Part shown: positions 54,413 to 63,111 of the stretch, piece after piece | Layout: each line of letters opens with the position of its first letter | Numbering within the stretch: position 1 is the stretch's first letter | From: Gammaproteobacteria bacterium | Lineage (GTDB): Bacteria; Pseudomonadota; Gammaproteobacteria; DSM-16500 | Direction: 5' to 3' | DNA: 64,000 nt | Assembly: GCA_013816845.1 (NCBI GenBank) | Contig: JACDDU010000001.1 | Location: forward strand, 496,001-560,000 | The notes under the pieces: model-generated | What the model saw: only the letters and a program-made list of their open reading frames with translations | What the model was told of the DNA's origin: nothing | Database searches by the model: none | Program-made: the position numbers and the translations under genes

Positions 54413-57085
54413 ATGGCCGCCACTAAGTACCTTTCCATAACTTTTGCCATTCTTACACTGTTGCTTGGCTGCTCAGTTATGCTTGGGACTGTGTTACACA
54501 TCCCCGCTATGGTTCAAGTCATACCAGGTTTTGTCGGAATGGTTTTCAATTCCGCACTATTATTTATCTTAGTCGGCATAGCCATACTAGTAGGCAATGT
54601 ATTTTTATTACAGAAAGTTAAAATAATTTTACAAGTTATCGGCTTATTTGTATTTTCTTACGCCCTATTAAGTTTGAGCCAAGATATTTTTGCCTACGAC
54701 GCTCAGATTGATCATTGGCTTATTGATCCATGGATTCGCGATCCCAATCCTTCGCCCGGAAGGATGGCACCTAATACAACCATTGCTTTCATGCTGGCAG
54801 GATTAACGATCTTTTTCTTACCCACCCACGAAAATAAATTGATTCAAATACTTTTACCCCTATTTACTTTTTTTATTCTTCTCATCTCGCTCATTAGTAT
54901 TCTAATTTATAGTTTAAAACTAGAATATATTTTTAGCTGGTATCATTTCACTAGAATGGCTGTGCATACTGCCGCCGGTTTATTATTTGTCAGTATAGGA
55001 CTTTGGACGCTGATTCTTCAAAATCCTATGTTGGTTAAATATTATTTTGGTAGAGAAGATAAAAAAATTATTTTTTTATCTGGGATAGTTTTTATTATTC
55101 TTACGCTAATTACTGGATTTAGTAGTATCGCAGTTATTACATATTCTAATTTTGATTTTATTCATCAAGCACTTCAAAATACATTAGAAAGCAAAGTTGA
55201 TATTTTCGAAGATGAAATTGATGAGATTCAACAAGACGTTAATGAAACGATTAACGATGAAAATTTCCATAAACTTATTATGCATGCCCAACGGGCTAAT
55301 GCTCAAAATGCTAAGGAATATTTTTCGCTGATTTTTGTTAATGATGAATTAACGTTGAAACTTGTAGATCCTAAACAAGTGGTTTTATATGAGCAAGGTC
55401 AATTTATCCCATCATTTGTTCTTTCTTTACCAATAATAAATGCAGAGCCTACCTCCCTGATTTGGCAAAATGGTTTTTATCTTCGCTTCACTCGTTCGGT
55501 ATTTTCAAAAGAGCACAAGCTTATCGCAACTTTAATTGGCGAAAAGTCGTTGAATTCATTAAACCAACTTTATACAGATTATCGATTGCTGGGTAAAACT
55601 GGTGAAAATATGATTTGTGGTAGAGATACTTTATATAACATAGCCTGTTTCCCAACCCGGTTAAATCCTCAAATTATTTCTTTTCCTAGCAGCAATAATT
55701 TCCTACCGCTTACAAAGGCTTTGCAAGGTCCAGTGGGATCGGAAAATGCTCTTGATTATCGTAGACACTCGGTCGTGACCTCCTACAAACCTACTAAAAC
55801 AGGATTAACGTTTATTACAAAAATGGATACGCAAGAAATTTACAAACCCGTTGCCGATCTTTTAGTGATGATTATTCCCGCGGCTATGTTTTTAATATTA
55901 TTAGGATTGGGATTATTAGGTTGGCTGGTTTCTCCCTTAGTGAAAAAAGTTATTCAATCCGAGCAAGAAGCGATAGAAAGGAAAATAGAATTACAAGAAT
56001 CACAAGATCGTTACAGCGTAGCTGTTGATAGTAGTAATACAGGTCTTTGGGATTGGGGAATAAAAACTGACACGTTTTTTGCTTCGCCATTATTTAAAGC
56101 TATGCTTGGTTTTGACGAAAAATACACCTTTGACCATTTATCTAATTTTATGGAGCTTATACACCCTGATGATCTGGAATCACTATCTGCATTATTTAGT
56201 GATCCTAAACCAAGTAAGCTAGGGTTTAATATTGAGTATCGGTTAAAAAACAGCAGAGCAGAATATGGGTGGTATCAAACAATTGGTCAATATATTTTAA
56301 ATGTTAATCATCAACCCATTCGCATGGCTGGTTCCTTATTAGATATTACGGAACGTAAAAGAGTGCAAAATTTAAAAAATGAATTCGTTTCTGTAGTAAG
56401 TCATGAATTACGTACGCCACTTACGTCAATTCATGGCGCTCTTTCTCTCATATTGAGTGGTACCTTTGGCAACTTTTCTGAAAAAGCACACCAGTTACTC
56501 GTGATTGCGAATAGCAATAGTGATCGATTATTAAATCTTATTTCAGATATTCTTGATATTGAAAAAATCGAAGCGGGTAAAGCTGAACTTAAATTGCAGC
56601 CTATCAACATAAATAAAATAATTCAAGAATCAATTACCGCAACCCGTATGTATGCTGAAAAATTTAAAATAACCGTAATTCTCACGACCACCGTGCCTCA
56701 TGCTAAAGTCCGAGCAGATAAAGTACGTTTAATGCAAGTTTTGGTAAATTTAATTTCGAATGCTGTTAAATTTTCCCCTCCCAATGATAAGGTTGAAATC
56801 AGCATTGCTTTAAAAAATGATTTTATTCATGTCGAAGTTAAAGATTATGGGTTGGGCGTTTCCCAAAAATTTTCTAAACATATCTTTGAAAAATTTTCGC
56901 AAGCGGATAGTTCGACCACGCGTAAAGTAAGTGGAACCGGTTTAGGTCTCAGCATTAGTAAAGAATTGATTGCAGCGATGGGAGGTACCATTGGGTTTTT
57001 TAATAACCCAACAAAAGGTGCAACTTTTTATTTTACCTTGCCAGTATGGCATGATAAGCACGAGAAACATAATGAGATGCTATGA
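54413..57085 (+). CDS. Hybrid-architecture membrane sensor histidine kinase (no adjacent regulator)
   Basis: 890 residues. Six to seven spans cover about 5-250, an extracytoplasmic sensor region about 255-480, and one more span about 485-510. A PAS/PAC domain lies at about 530-645 (ending SLLDITERKR). HisKA has H664 in SVVSHELRTPLTS. The HATPase domain has NLISNAVKFSPP, VKDYGLGVS and GTGLGLSISKELI. There is no receiver domain and no response regulator nearby. AAGGA before the ATG fixes the start. The signal is unknown. Confidence 0.92.
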   Translation: MAATKYLSITFAILTLLLGCSVMLGTVLHIPAMVQVIPGFVGMVFNSALLFILVGIAILVGNVFLLQKVKIILQVIGLFVFSYALLSLSQDIFAYDAQIDHWLIDPWIRDPNPSPGRMAPNTTIAFMLAGLTIFFLPTHENKLIQILLPLFTFFILLISLISILIYSLKLEYIFSWYHFTRMAVHTAAGLLFVSIGLWTLILQNPMLVKYYFGREDKKIIFLSGIVFIILTLITGFSSIAVITYSNFDFIHQALQNTLESKVDIFEDEIDEIQQDVNETINDENFHKLIMHAQRANAQNAKEYFSLIFVNDELTLKLVDPKQVVLYEQGQFIPSFVLSLPIINAEPTSLIWQNGFYLRFTRSVFSKEHKLIATLIGEKSLNSLNQLYTDYRLLGKTGENMICGRDTLYNIACFPTRLNPQIISFPSSNNFLPLTKALQGPVGSENALDYRRHSVVTSYKPTKTGLTFITKMDTQEIYKPVADLLVMIIPAAMFLILLGLGLLGWLVSPLVKKVIQSEQEAIERKIELQESQDRYSVAVDSSNTGLWDWGIKTDTFFASPLFKAMLGFDEKYTFDHLSNFMELIHPDDLESLSALFSDPKPSKLGFNIEYRLKNSRAEYGWYQTIGQYILNVNHQPIRMAGSLLDITERKRVQNLKNEFVSVVSHELRTPLTSIHGALSLILSGTFGNFSEKAHQLLVIANSNSDRLLNLISDILDIEKIEAGKAELKLQPININKIIQESITATRMYAEKFKITVILTTTVPHAKVRADKVRLMQVLVNLISNAVKFSPPNDKVEISIALKNDFIHVEVKDYGLGVSQKFSKHIFEKFSQADSSTTRKVSGTGLGLSISKELIAAMGGTIGFFNNPTKGATFYFTLPVWHDKHEKHNEML

Positions 57086-57192
57086 TTTTTGTACTTATTA
57101 AAAATTGTGTGGAAGGAACCTATTAAAAATTTGAAAAAATTATTTGGCATCAGGTAAGATTAAAGAAGTCATTTATTACATATGGATATTTT

Positions 57193-57453
57193 ATGTTTAA
57201 ACAATCAAACCTTGGCATTAATCAACCTAAACTAACTTCCAGTCAAAAATTAACCAGCCTATTAACGAAGCCTGTAGTATCTACCATCACAACTGCGACC
57301 GAAGTGGGGGATCATCTACAAAAAGATTTGAAAAGTTTTGCTGTGCATGCCGGTTTTTTTGTAGGGTCTCTTTACGGACTTAGCAATCGCAAAACGGCAC
57401 CATTGTTAAATTCAGAAATTGAAAATCCGAGGGACAATCCATTTACGTTATAG
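57193..57453 (+). CDS. Small hypothetical protein
   Basis: 86 residues, Ser/Thr-rich at the start, then an amphipathic stretch and a short hydrophobic segment (AVHAGFFVGSLYGL, about 50-63) too short for a confident span. The ribosome binding site is weak (GGAT). It follows the sensor kinase by 107 bases in the same direction. No family is recognised. Confidence 0.5.
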   Translation: MFKQSNLGINQPKLTSSQKLTSLLTKPVVSTITTATEVGDHLQKDLKSFAVHAGFFVGSLYGLSNRKTAPLLNSEIENPRDNPFTL

Positions 57454-57472
57454 AAAATTCAGATTGATAAGG

Positions 57473-58177
57473 TTAGGTTATTTTTAAACATACTTCAATG
57501 GCGATGTGGTCCGATAAAGATTTCCATTTTCGATTAGTTAAGCGAACTGCACTACTTGATAAAAAACCTCGGCAATAGATGCGATCAAGTTGTAAAACAG
57601 GGGCCCAAGCAGGATAGGTTTTTGCATAGGCACCATGATGATGTAGAAAAGCTTCATGCAATCCAAGTTGGTTAATTAAAGGTTCAGTCGCATGTTTACG
57701 CCAATCATTAAAATCTCCACCCAGTATCAAGGGCTCATGCTGAGGAATATTATGATTGATATAGTCTACGATAATTTTTAATTGTTTATGCCTGTCTTTT
57801 TTTAATAATCCTAAATGAACACAAAGTAAATGAAGATTTTTATTGTGAGAAAGGGCGGCAGTTGCATGCAACAAGCCTCGATGTTCATATGCTCCCATGG
57901 AAATATCGGTATTGTGTGAGGAGATTAGAGGGAATTTACTCAAAATAGCATTGCCATGATGCCCTTTTGGATAAACTGCATTTTTTCCATAAGTAACATG
58001 GGGCCAAATTTCTTCTGCTAAAAATTCAAATTGATTTCCTTTCGATTCTTGTAGAAAGATAATATCTGGATGAAGTAATTCAATTTCCTGACGTAAATTC
58101 TTTAACGTAGATTTGGGTGTGAGCCAACCCACGCCTTTATGAATATTGAAACTGAGTATTCTTATTTCTTCGCTCAG
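57473..58177 (-). CDS. Endonuclease/exonuclease/phosphatase (EEP) family protein, CTG start
   Basis: A DNase I-like metal-dependent phosphodiesterase/phosphatase. Motifs: LSFNIHKG (Asn), FLQESKG (metal Glu), GGDFNDW (Asp, Asn) and LSDHIAIEV (Asp-His). The first motif lies before the nearest GTG (58132), so translation must start further up. The frame is closed by TAG at 58196-58198 with no ATG, GTG or TTG between. CTG at 58175-58177, seven bases after AGGGAG, is the best start and gives 234 residues. Similar short EEP proteins in bacteria are often annotated by the YafD-like domain; the substrate is unknown. Confidence 0.83.
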   Translation of the reverse strand: MSEEIRILSFNIHKGVGWLTPKSTLKNLRQEIELLHPDIIFLQESKGNQFEFLAEEIWPHVTYGKNAVYPKGHHGNAILSKFPLISSHNTDISMGAYEHRGLLHATAALSHNKNLHLLCVHLGLLKKDRHKQLKIIVDYINHNIPQHEPLILGGDFNDWRKHATEPLINQLGLHEAFLHHHGAYAKTYPAWAPVLQLDRIYCRGFLSSSAVRLTNRKWKSLSDHIAIEVCLKIT

Positions 58178-58400
58178 AAACTTGCTCCCTAAAACCTAGA
58201 TTCTATTACTTAGTATATAACATTTATCCCATGAAGTATGGTCAGTAATCGATTGAATTATATGAAATTTAATGAATGCAAGTCACCTAATCTTATAGGT
58301 TAAAAATATATTCTCAATCAATCGCAATGAAAATTCAAAACCTACAGGTGGTGAGTATGACGAAATATAAGTGGGATAAATGGATTAACAAATTTGAAAT

Positions 58401-58428
58401 TAAAAGTGCACCTATAAGTGCACTTTTA
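58401..58428. terminator. Perfect 11-bp hairpin terminator
   Basis: TAAAAGTGCAC and GTGCACTTTTA are exact complements around CTATAA, 20 bases beyond the stop of the leftward DUF4142 gene. The A/T ends give a U-rich tail on either strand. Confidence 0.7.
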
Positions 58429-58447
58429 AAGTTAAGGGTAATAACTA

Positions 58448-59035
58448 CTAGGACATAGAGTTTAATTTTTTCTGTATTGCAATGCCTCTTTGCAAATGTT
58501 CACTAACATGATGGCGAGTTACTTTGATTAGTCTTTCAAGTTTTGGGTTGTTAGTATTTTTTAATAAAACATTATTAATATGATTTAATGCTTCTTGATG
58601 ACCTTTAATCATATCTTCGATATAAGAATTTTGAAATTGCTTAGTGTTATCTAAAGATTTTAAGTTAGCTAAAACTTTTTCTCCTTCTTGCTGGAGCGAA
58701 ACTGCAGCTTCAGATTTAAAAGGTTGTTCTTTCAATTGTCGGCTTGTTTTAATTGTATCGTGTAAACCTTGTGTATGTTGCTTATAAAGCCAATGAGCAT
58801 AATTTTGCACCATTGGATTTACTTTTTTGGTAGCAACTTCTTTAGCGGCTGCAATTTCATTTTGATTTAAAACGACAAGCCAGCCTAAGATTTCCCGATT
58901 TTTTTCAACATTTGCATTTTGTTGGGCGTTATGTTGCACATTAACGTTATTATTATAATTTTCAGTCTCAGCAAAAGCTGGTGACATTGAAAGAGTAGAG
59001 CAGAGTAGCGATAGTAACAAAAATTGATGTTTCAT
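58448..59035 (-). CDS. Exported DUF4142 protein
   Basis: 195 residues with a signal peptide (cleavage near PAFAE), an Asn/Gln-rich linker (about 25-45) and a four-helix ferritin-like DUF4142 domain. Typical segments are LVVLNQNEIAAAKEVATKKV and YAHWLYKQHTQ. The family is periplasmic and of unknown function; metal binding has been suggested from the fold. AAGGAA before the ATG supports the start. Confidence 0.88.
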   Translation of the reverse strand: MKHQFLLLSLLCSTLSMSPAFAETENYNNNVNVQHNAQQNANVEKNREILGWLVVLNQNEIAAAKEVATKKVNPMVQNYAHWLYKQHTQGLHDTIKTSRQLKEQPFKSEAAVSLQQEGEKVLANLKSLDNTKQFQNSYIEDMIKGHQEALNHINNVLLKNTNNPKLERLIKVTRHHVSEHLQRGIAIQKKLNSMS

Positions 59036-59347
59036 GAAAATTCCTTTTAAAAATTTAATGAACGGTGTCGTTGCCCAACATAAATGCTGAGTGATAGTAG
59101 TTTAAAACTGTCTACTCAATAAATCAAAAGTTAAGATAGTATTTTGAAGAGATAATTTGAAAAGCGTAATGTAGTATGTATTAGTCATTTTTTGTTAAAA
59201 CTTTATTGCATCAAAATGCTTAAAAATTAGCCACATTCTGAAAAATTCATTTTAATACAAAAAAAACTAAGTATAATTCTTAATTGTGGAAGAGAGGTTC
59301 CTTCCATCACTCACTACTATTTTAAAACTTAATAAGCCACTTAAATA
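59036..59347. other. Intergenic region between divergent genes
   Basis: 312 AT-rich bases between the leftward DUF4142 gene and the rightward gene at 59348. It should contain both promoters, but none stands out. No reading frame or hairpin worth listing was seen. Confidence 0.4.
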
Positions 59348-60106
59348 ATGACTTCAGCAAGAGACACCTCAACTTCTGACCCATTGCTTTACGGAATATT
59401 TAACTTATCAAAAATCGAAGCTATTCTAAAAAAACCCATTCCATTTAATTGCACCTCGTCCATCCGGAATCTTGAGCCTTGTAAAAAAGAGATTATCCCC
59501 GCAAGCATGATTGATAAATTTCTTGAAGAAATTTCGGAAACAGAAACGAGCTTTAAAGTTGTTCGGTTTTTATTGAAAGTTGATAATACGCTTTTATTTG
59601 CTAAAGAAGGGTATCCCTGTGGAGAAATTCCTGCTCATTTTCAAATGGCAAATTTAGACATCCGAAAGGCATTTTGTCTTTCAGCGGGTAATGCTTTTTT
59701 TGATGATAAAAATACCCTTTACAAAATAAACCACCAAAGTGGAGATTTCAGACCTGACTTTAATTCATTGGGTCTAGCATTATCTGCGTTTAAAAGTAAT
59801 CGTATTAAATTAAATTCAACAATCCGCATTAATGAATTGAATAAGCATGGCTGTACCATTAAATCATATCAATTAGCTTCCAACTTAATCGATGAAAATA
59901 TTATTGCTGAAGCCAATAAAAAAAATCTGACCCCATTGAGTACGTCTAATAATATTCATTCACCCCAATCAAAAAAAGATAAAAAAGGATCGAGTTTGAA
60001 ATTATCCAATTTTTGGCAAAAAGCGCCCCTCGAAGGGGATGGTTCTGTGAAAAATTCCACAGAATTTGAGCCAGTCATTACACCGCAACTATCCATCGTA
60101 CGTTAG
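59348..60106 (+). CDS. Effector-like hypothetical protein with an INHQSGDFRP motif
   Basis: 252 residues, no signal peptide. The central part reads LLFAKEGYPCGEIPAHFQM, then AGNAFFDDKNTLYKINHQSG and DFRPDFNSLGLAL. The pattern 'gnxxF...IxxxSGxxxP' reminds me of domains in several Legionella and plant-pathogen effectors, but I cannot name the family. The C-terminal 60 residues are Lys/Ser/Asn-rich and look disordered. There is no good ribosome binding site. Effector status is inference. Confidence 0.65.
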   Translation: MTSARDTSTSDPLLYGIFNLSKIEAILKKPIPFNCTSSIRNLEPCKKEIIPASMIDKFLEEISETETSFKVVRFLLKVDNTLLFAKEGYPCGEIPAHFQMANLDIRKAFCLSAGNAFFDDKNTLYKINHQSGDFRPDFNSLGLALSAFKSNRIKLNSTIRINELNKHGCTIKSYQLASNLIDENIIAEANKKNLTPLSTSNNIHSPQSKKDKKGSSLKLSNFWQKAPLEGDGSVKNSTEFEPVITPQLSIVR

Positions 60107-60114
60107 CAATTATT

Positions 60115-60140
60115 TTAAATATTTTGATCAAAATATTTAA
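60115..60140. repeat. Perfect 26-bp palindrome after a gene
   Basis: TTAAATATTTTGA followed directly by TCAAAATATTTAA is an exact 26-bp palindrome, nine bases after the stop at 60106. As RNA it folds into an AU-rich hairpin that could end or protect the transcript. As DNA it could be an operator. Confidence 0.6.
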
Positions 60141-60466
60141 GACGACACAGTTGAGCTTTGGTGCAGAAGCATCAGAATCCTGGTGATGGAAGCTGCGCTA
60201 GCGTGGATAAATTCCCTTATGTCGTTGGGATTAGATTTTGGATGAGTAGGGTGTATATCTATTCATTGCATAGTATTTATGTTAATCACATTAAGTTAGA
60301 AGCTTGATTGTAGTGTTAAATTTACTTATAACCTCACTTTTCCCCCGCTCATTTGATATGACCAAAGCCAGCCTAGATAATTCCCAATTAATTATTTGAC
60401 TTAATCAATTCTTAAGGATGACTCGTTTACAATGACAATCTTTATAAGAATAACTAGGTAAATAGT
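60141..60466. other. Intergenic region, nothing certain
   Basis: About 325 bases before the large membrane-protein gene. The part 60150-60250 is somewhat richer in G (GGTGATGGAAG, GTTGGGATTAG) than the flanks, but no start codon with a ribosome binding site or clear gene fragment was found. The promoter of the gene at 60467 should lie at the right end. Confidence 0.35.
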
Positions 60467-62626
60467 ATGTTTAGATTACCCTATACTCCTCCTGTACGTC
60501 AGGAAGACAATAATCGCAACGATAATAATGCAGTTAATCATGGGACTGATTTTATTAAGCGAACTGAAGAATTATACAACCGAATCAAATCACATTTGCC
60601 TAGTCCCTCACTTCGATTATTAACCAGGGATGAATTGAATGCTAAGTTAGCGAAATTGCCTAATGCTAAACAAGTTTTGCTATTTACCTTGATTTCATTT
60701 CCACCCGCGCTCGAAGGTATTGGTAAGGGTGCTCTCAGTTTAACTAAATGGTTAGATGCGGGTGAATCATTTGGTTTGTTTGAGCCCAATCCAGAATTTC
60801 TAAAAAGTCCTGAAAAAATTATTCCGCTTGCCGTTATTTCATCCACTTTAGCTTTAGCAGTTTATCTAGCAAGTACTCATGAAAATTATGAACATGTGCG
60901 GTCTGAAAGACAAAACTCGTTATTGGGGCAACAAGCTGAAGAACATCCACAATTACGTTATAAAGATTTAAAAAATGTAATAATAAAAAAATCCAAAAAT
61001 GCTTTGCAAGTGATGCATATGTATCCGGGTCATATTGTTGTTGTCACAGGTAAAAGTGGGGCCGAAGTATTTTTTATTATTACGAGTTTTGCCTGGTTGA
61101 TGAATCAACTGGGACATTTATTTAAACACAATCCTATGTACTATTATTCTACAATTGGTCTTGGTGCTTTTATCGGTGCTGAAGGGCTTTTTACCGAAGG
61201 TCCTGCGATGCTTAAGTTTTCTAATCGTGGCTATGCAATTAATTCCTATACTGATCATATCCATAATCGGTTTAATAAAGCGTTGGTCACTGGAGCTGTT
61301 AATACCGCAGCCCTAACTACATCGCTTGTGGCCTTAGTTTTAGCCATGGCAGAGAGTTATGAATCGGTTGAATATATTTTAGAACAATTGAAAGTTAAAA
61401 AAGATATTGCCATGGCTATATCATGGTTTGGTGCATTACCGGTCGGTTTATCATTTGCCGTGGTACACCATCTTGTCAATAACTGCACCATCAAGGAATT
61501 TTATGCATCTCACGTGCGACAATTAACACAAGATGGCACTAAAGCTTACTTTAAAAATAATTTTAATTTAAGCAAAGAATTGCGTGGGAAAAAAGGATTT
61601 GGAAATATCTTGAGTTGGTTTGTAGCTTTAAATTATTTTGTTATTGGGCTTGGTGCAATTGACTCGCTTGTATATCAAATGAATTTAAATAGGCCAACAC
61701 CTGTTGAAACTGATCCTAAAGAAGAGTATGAAGCGAATGATATTCCTTTATATATTCGCTTACCCATCTATGTACCGTTAGCAGCATTATTTAGCATGGG
61801 GATGTATGCTGTACATTCGAGACAGTTAATGAAATTTCTTAAGTGTCAACTGAACAGTGATAATCCCCGTTATCAAGGAGAACCACCAGCTCACCAAGGC
61901 GTAACTAATTATACCGCTCCTAAAATCTCTAGAGATGCGCTTCATCTTTTACTCGTATTTCTTGCTAAAGCAAGCATCAATTTATTCTATTCACCTAACG
62001 CTTATGAATATGTCAAAGATGCACAAGATATCAAAAACAGTAATTGGGATGGCTTTGCGGTCGGGACGACTTCCTTGTTATGTTATATTTTTATGCGCCA
62101 GTATTCTTCATTGCAAAGCGTTGCCCAGTTTAAAGCCCTGACCAATGCAAGCATTCAAAATGAAAGTAATGAAATTATCAATTTGCCAGCTAGGGAATCA
62201 GTCCAAGAAGTAGTGCCAGATACAAACAGAAGTGTCATACCGAGTTATATACCACGCCATAAGCGCGATTTAGTAATTAATTGTTTGTTATTATACGGCG
62301 CTATGCATTTACTTACGGTTGGATTGCAATATGGAATAAAAAATGTGGTTCTACATAACACTTCTCCTACTGAAATGAGTGATCGTAATGCCATTGATCA
62401 ATTGCTGACAGCTGTCATCGTTGCGTTTGCATCTTTGTTTATCTTGCAAGCCATGTTGAAATCCGCTCAGGCAGTCCGTTCTGGTTTTAATTTCTTCAAG
62501 ACTAATGGGGAACGTTCCTCACAATCTGGAAATCATCAACGCGTAGAGATCATACCTGAGGGGGAGGAGGATTTCTTTGTAGGACAACCACAACCCGATG
62601 AACGGTCCACGTTATTGAATAAATAA
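60467..62626 (+). CDS. Large polytopic membrane protein with acidic C-terminal tail and dileucine-type signal
   Basis: 719 residues with about twelve hydrophobic segments between 60 and 670; the N-terminal 60 residues are hydrophilic (RQEDNNRNDNN). No transporter signature is recognised. The hydrophilic tail (about 670-719) contains EIIPEGEEDFF, resembling the glutamate-rich 'E-block' near the C terminus of many Dot/Icm substrates. It ends DERSTLLNK, which fits the eukaryotic acidic dileucine sorting signal [DE]xxxL[LI] and closely resembles DERAPLI in the lysosomal protein LIMP-2. With an even number of spans, both ends would face the same side. Effector status is inference. Confidence 0.75.
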   Translation: MFRLPYTPPVRQEDNNRNDNNAVNHGTDFIKRTEELYNRIKSHLPSPSLRLLTRDELNAKLAKLPNAKQVLLFTLISFPPALEGIGKGALSLTKWLDAGESFGLFEPNPEFLKSPEKIIPLAVISSTLALAVYLASTHENYEHVRSERQNSLLGQQAEEHPQLRYKDLKNVIIKKSKNALQVMHMYPGHIVVVTGKSGAEVFFIITSFAWLMNQLGHLFKHNPMYYYSTIGLGAFIGAEGLFTEGPAMLKFSNRGYAINSYTDHIHNRFNKALVTGAVNTAALTTSLVALVLAMAESYESVEYILEQLKVKKDIAMAISWFGALPVGLSFAVVHHLVNNCTIKEFYASHVRQLTQDGTKAYFKNNFNLSKELRGKKGFGNILSWFVALNYFVIGLGAIDSLVYQMNLNRPTPVETDPKEEYEANDIPLYIRLPIYVPLAALFSMGMYAVHSRQLMKFLKCQLNSDNPRYQGEPPAHQGVTNYTAPKISRDALHLLLVFLAKASINLFYSPNAYEYVKDAQDIKNSNWDGFAVGTTSLLCYIFMRQYSSLQSVAQFKALTNASIQNESNEIINLPARESVQEVVPDTNRSVIPSYIPRHKRDLVINCLLLYGAMHLLTVGLQYGIKNVVLHNTSPTEMSDRNAIDQLLTAVIVAFASLFILQAMLKSAQAVRSGFNFFKTNGERSSQSGNHQRVEIIPEGEEDFFVGQPQPDERSTLLNK

Positions 62627-62637
62627 AGATAGCATTA

Positions 62638-62664
62638 TAGAGGTGAGTGAACCTCGCACCTCTA
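62638..62664 (+). terminator. Hairpin after the membrane-protein gene
   Basis: TAGAGGTG and CACCTCTA are exact eight-base complements around an 11-base loop, 12 bases after the stop. Only a weak T-rich tail (GTTTTAG) follows at some distance. Confidence 0.5.
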
Positions 62665-63111
62665 TACAGTGCTGTTTTAGTCTAAAAGATATTATCGATT
62701 AAGAAAGCATATACAAACAGTAAATCGGATAAGCTCAATAATCGGTCTAGAGAAACTGAGGGTAATTGATATCCAAGGATATTTTGACTGAAGTGCTATA
62801 TTCATTATTTCACTAATCGTTAAAATTCAAGATAGGGCAGAATCGCAGGCGAAGTAATCCTGGATGGCGACTATATACTACTTGTAGGGCAAAAGGGGTG
62901 CTGATGTGTCTGATTTGAAAATCACCGCCCTAATTATTCCTGTAATTCCTATTACAGGAAGTAGCTTGGATCTGGGAGGGGTGGTTTCAAGTAATAAATG
63001 CACACAGTAATTTCGCTGCTTTATCCCAAATTAATCCGTACATGATTTTCTTGAAAATTAGAGATTAGTTTAAGAATTTTCTGTTACCAATTATATATGC
63101 TTTAAATATTA
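62665..63111. other. Intergenic region with one strong hairpin
   Basis: About 447 bases between two convergent genes. The only clear structure is the hairpin at 62937-62960. Positions 62860-63000 are richer in G and GGA strings than the surrounding DNA, which may hint at a small RNA or a gene remnant. No reading frame with a plausible start was found. Confidence 0.35.
62937..62960. repeat. Perfect 10-bp inverted repeat with tetraloop
   Basis: TTCCTGTAAT, loop TCCT, ATTACAGGAA. On the minus strand the loop reads AGGA, the core of CsrA/RsmA binding sites. It lies 150 bases beyond the end of the leftward acetyltransferase gene and has no T run on the + side. Confidence 0.6.

Noticed and set aside
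58357-58458. 33-residue frame preceded by AGGTGGTGAG
   Set aside because: The ribosome-binding-like string is good, but the frame runs through a perfect terminator hairpin and overlaps the end of the DUF4142 gene. More likely chance.
60150-60250. G-richer stretch that could be a gene fragment or small RNA
   Set aside because: No start codon with a ribosome binding site, no hairpin with a T run, and no recognisable protein in any frame.
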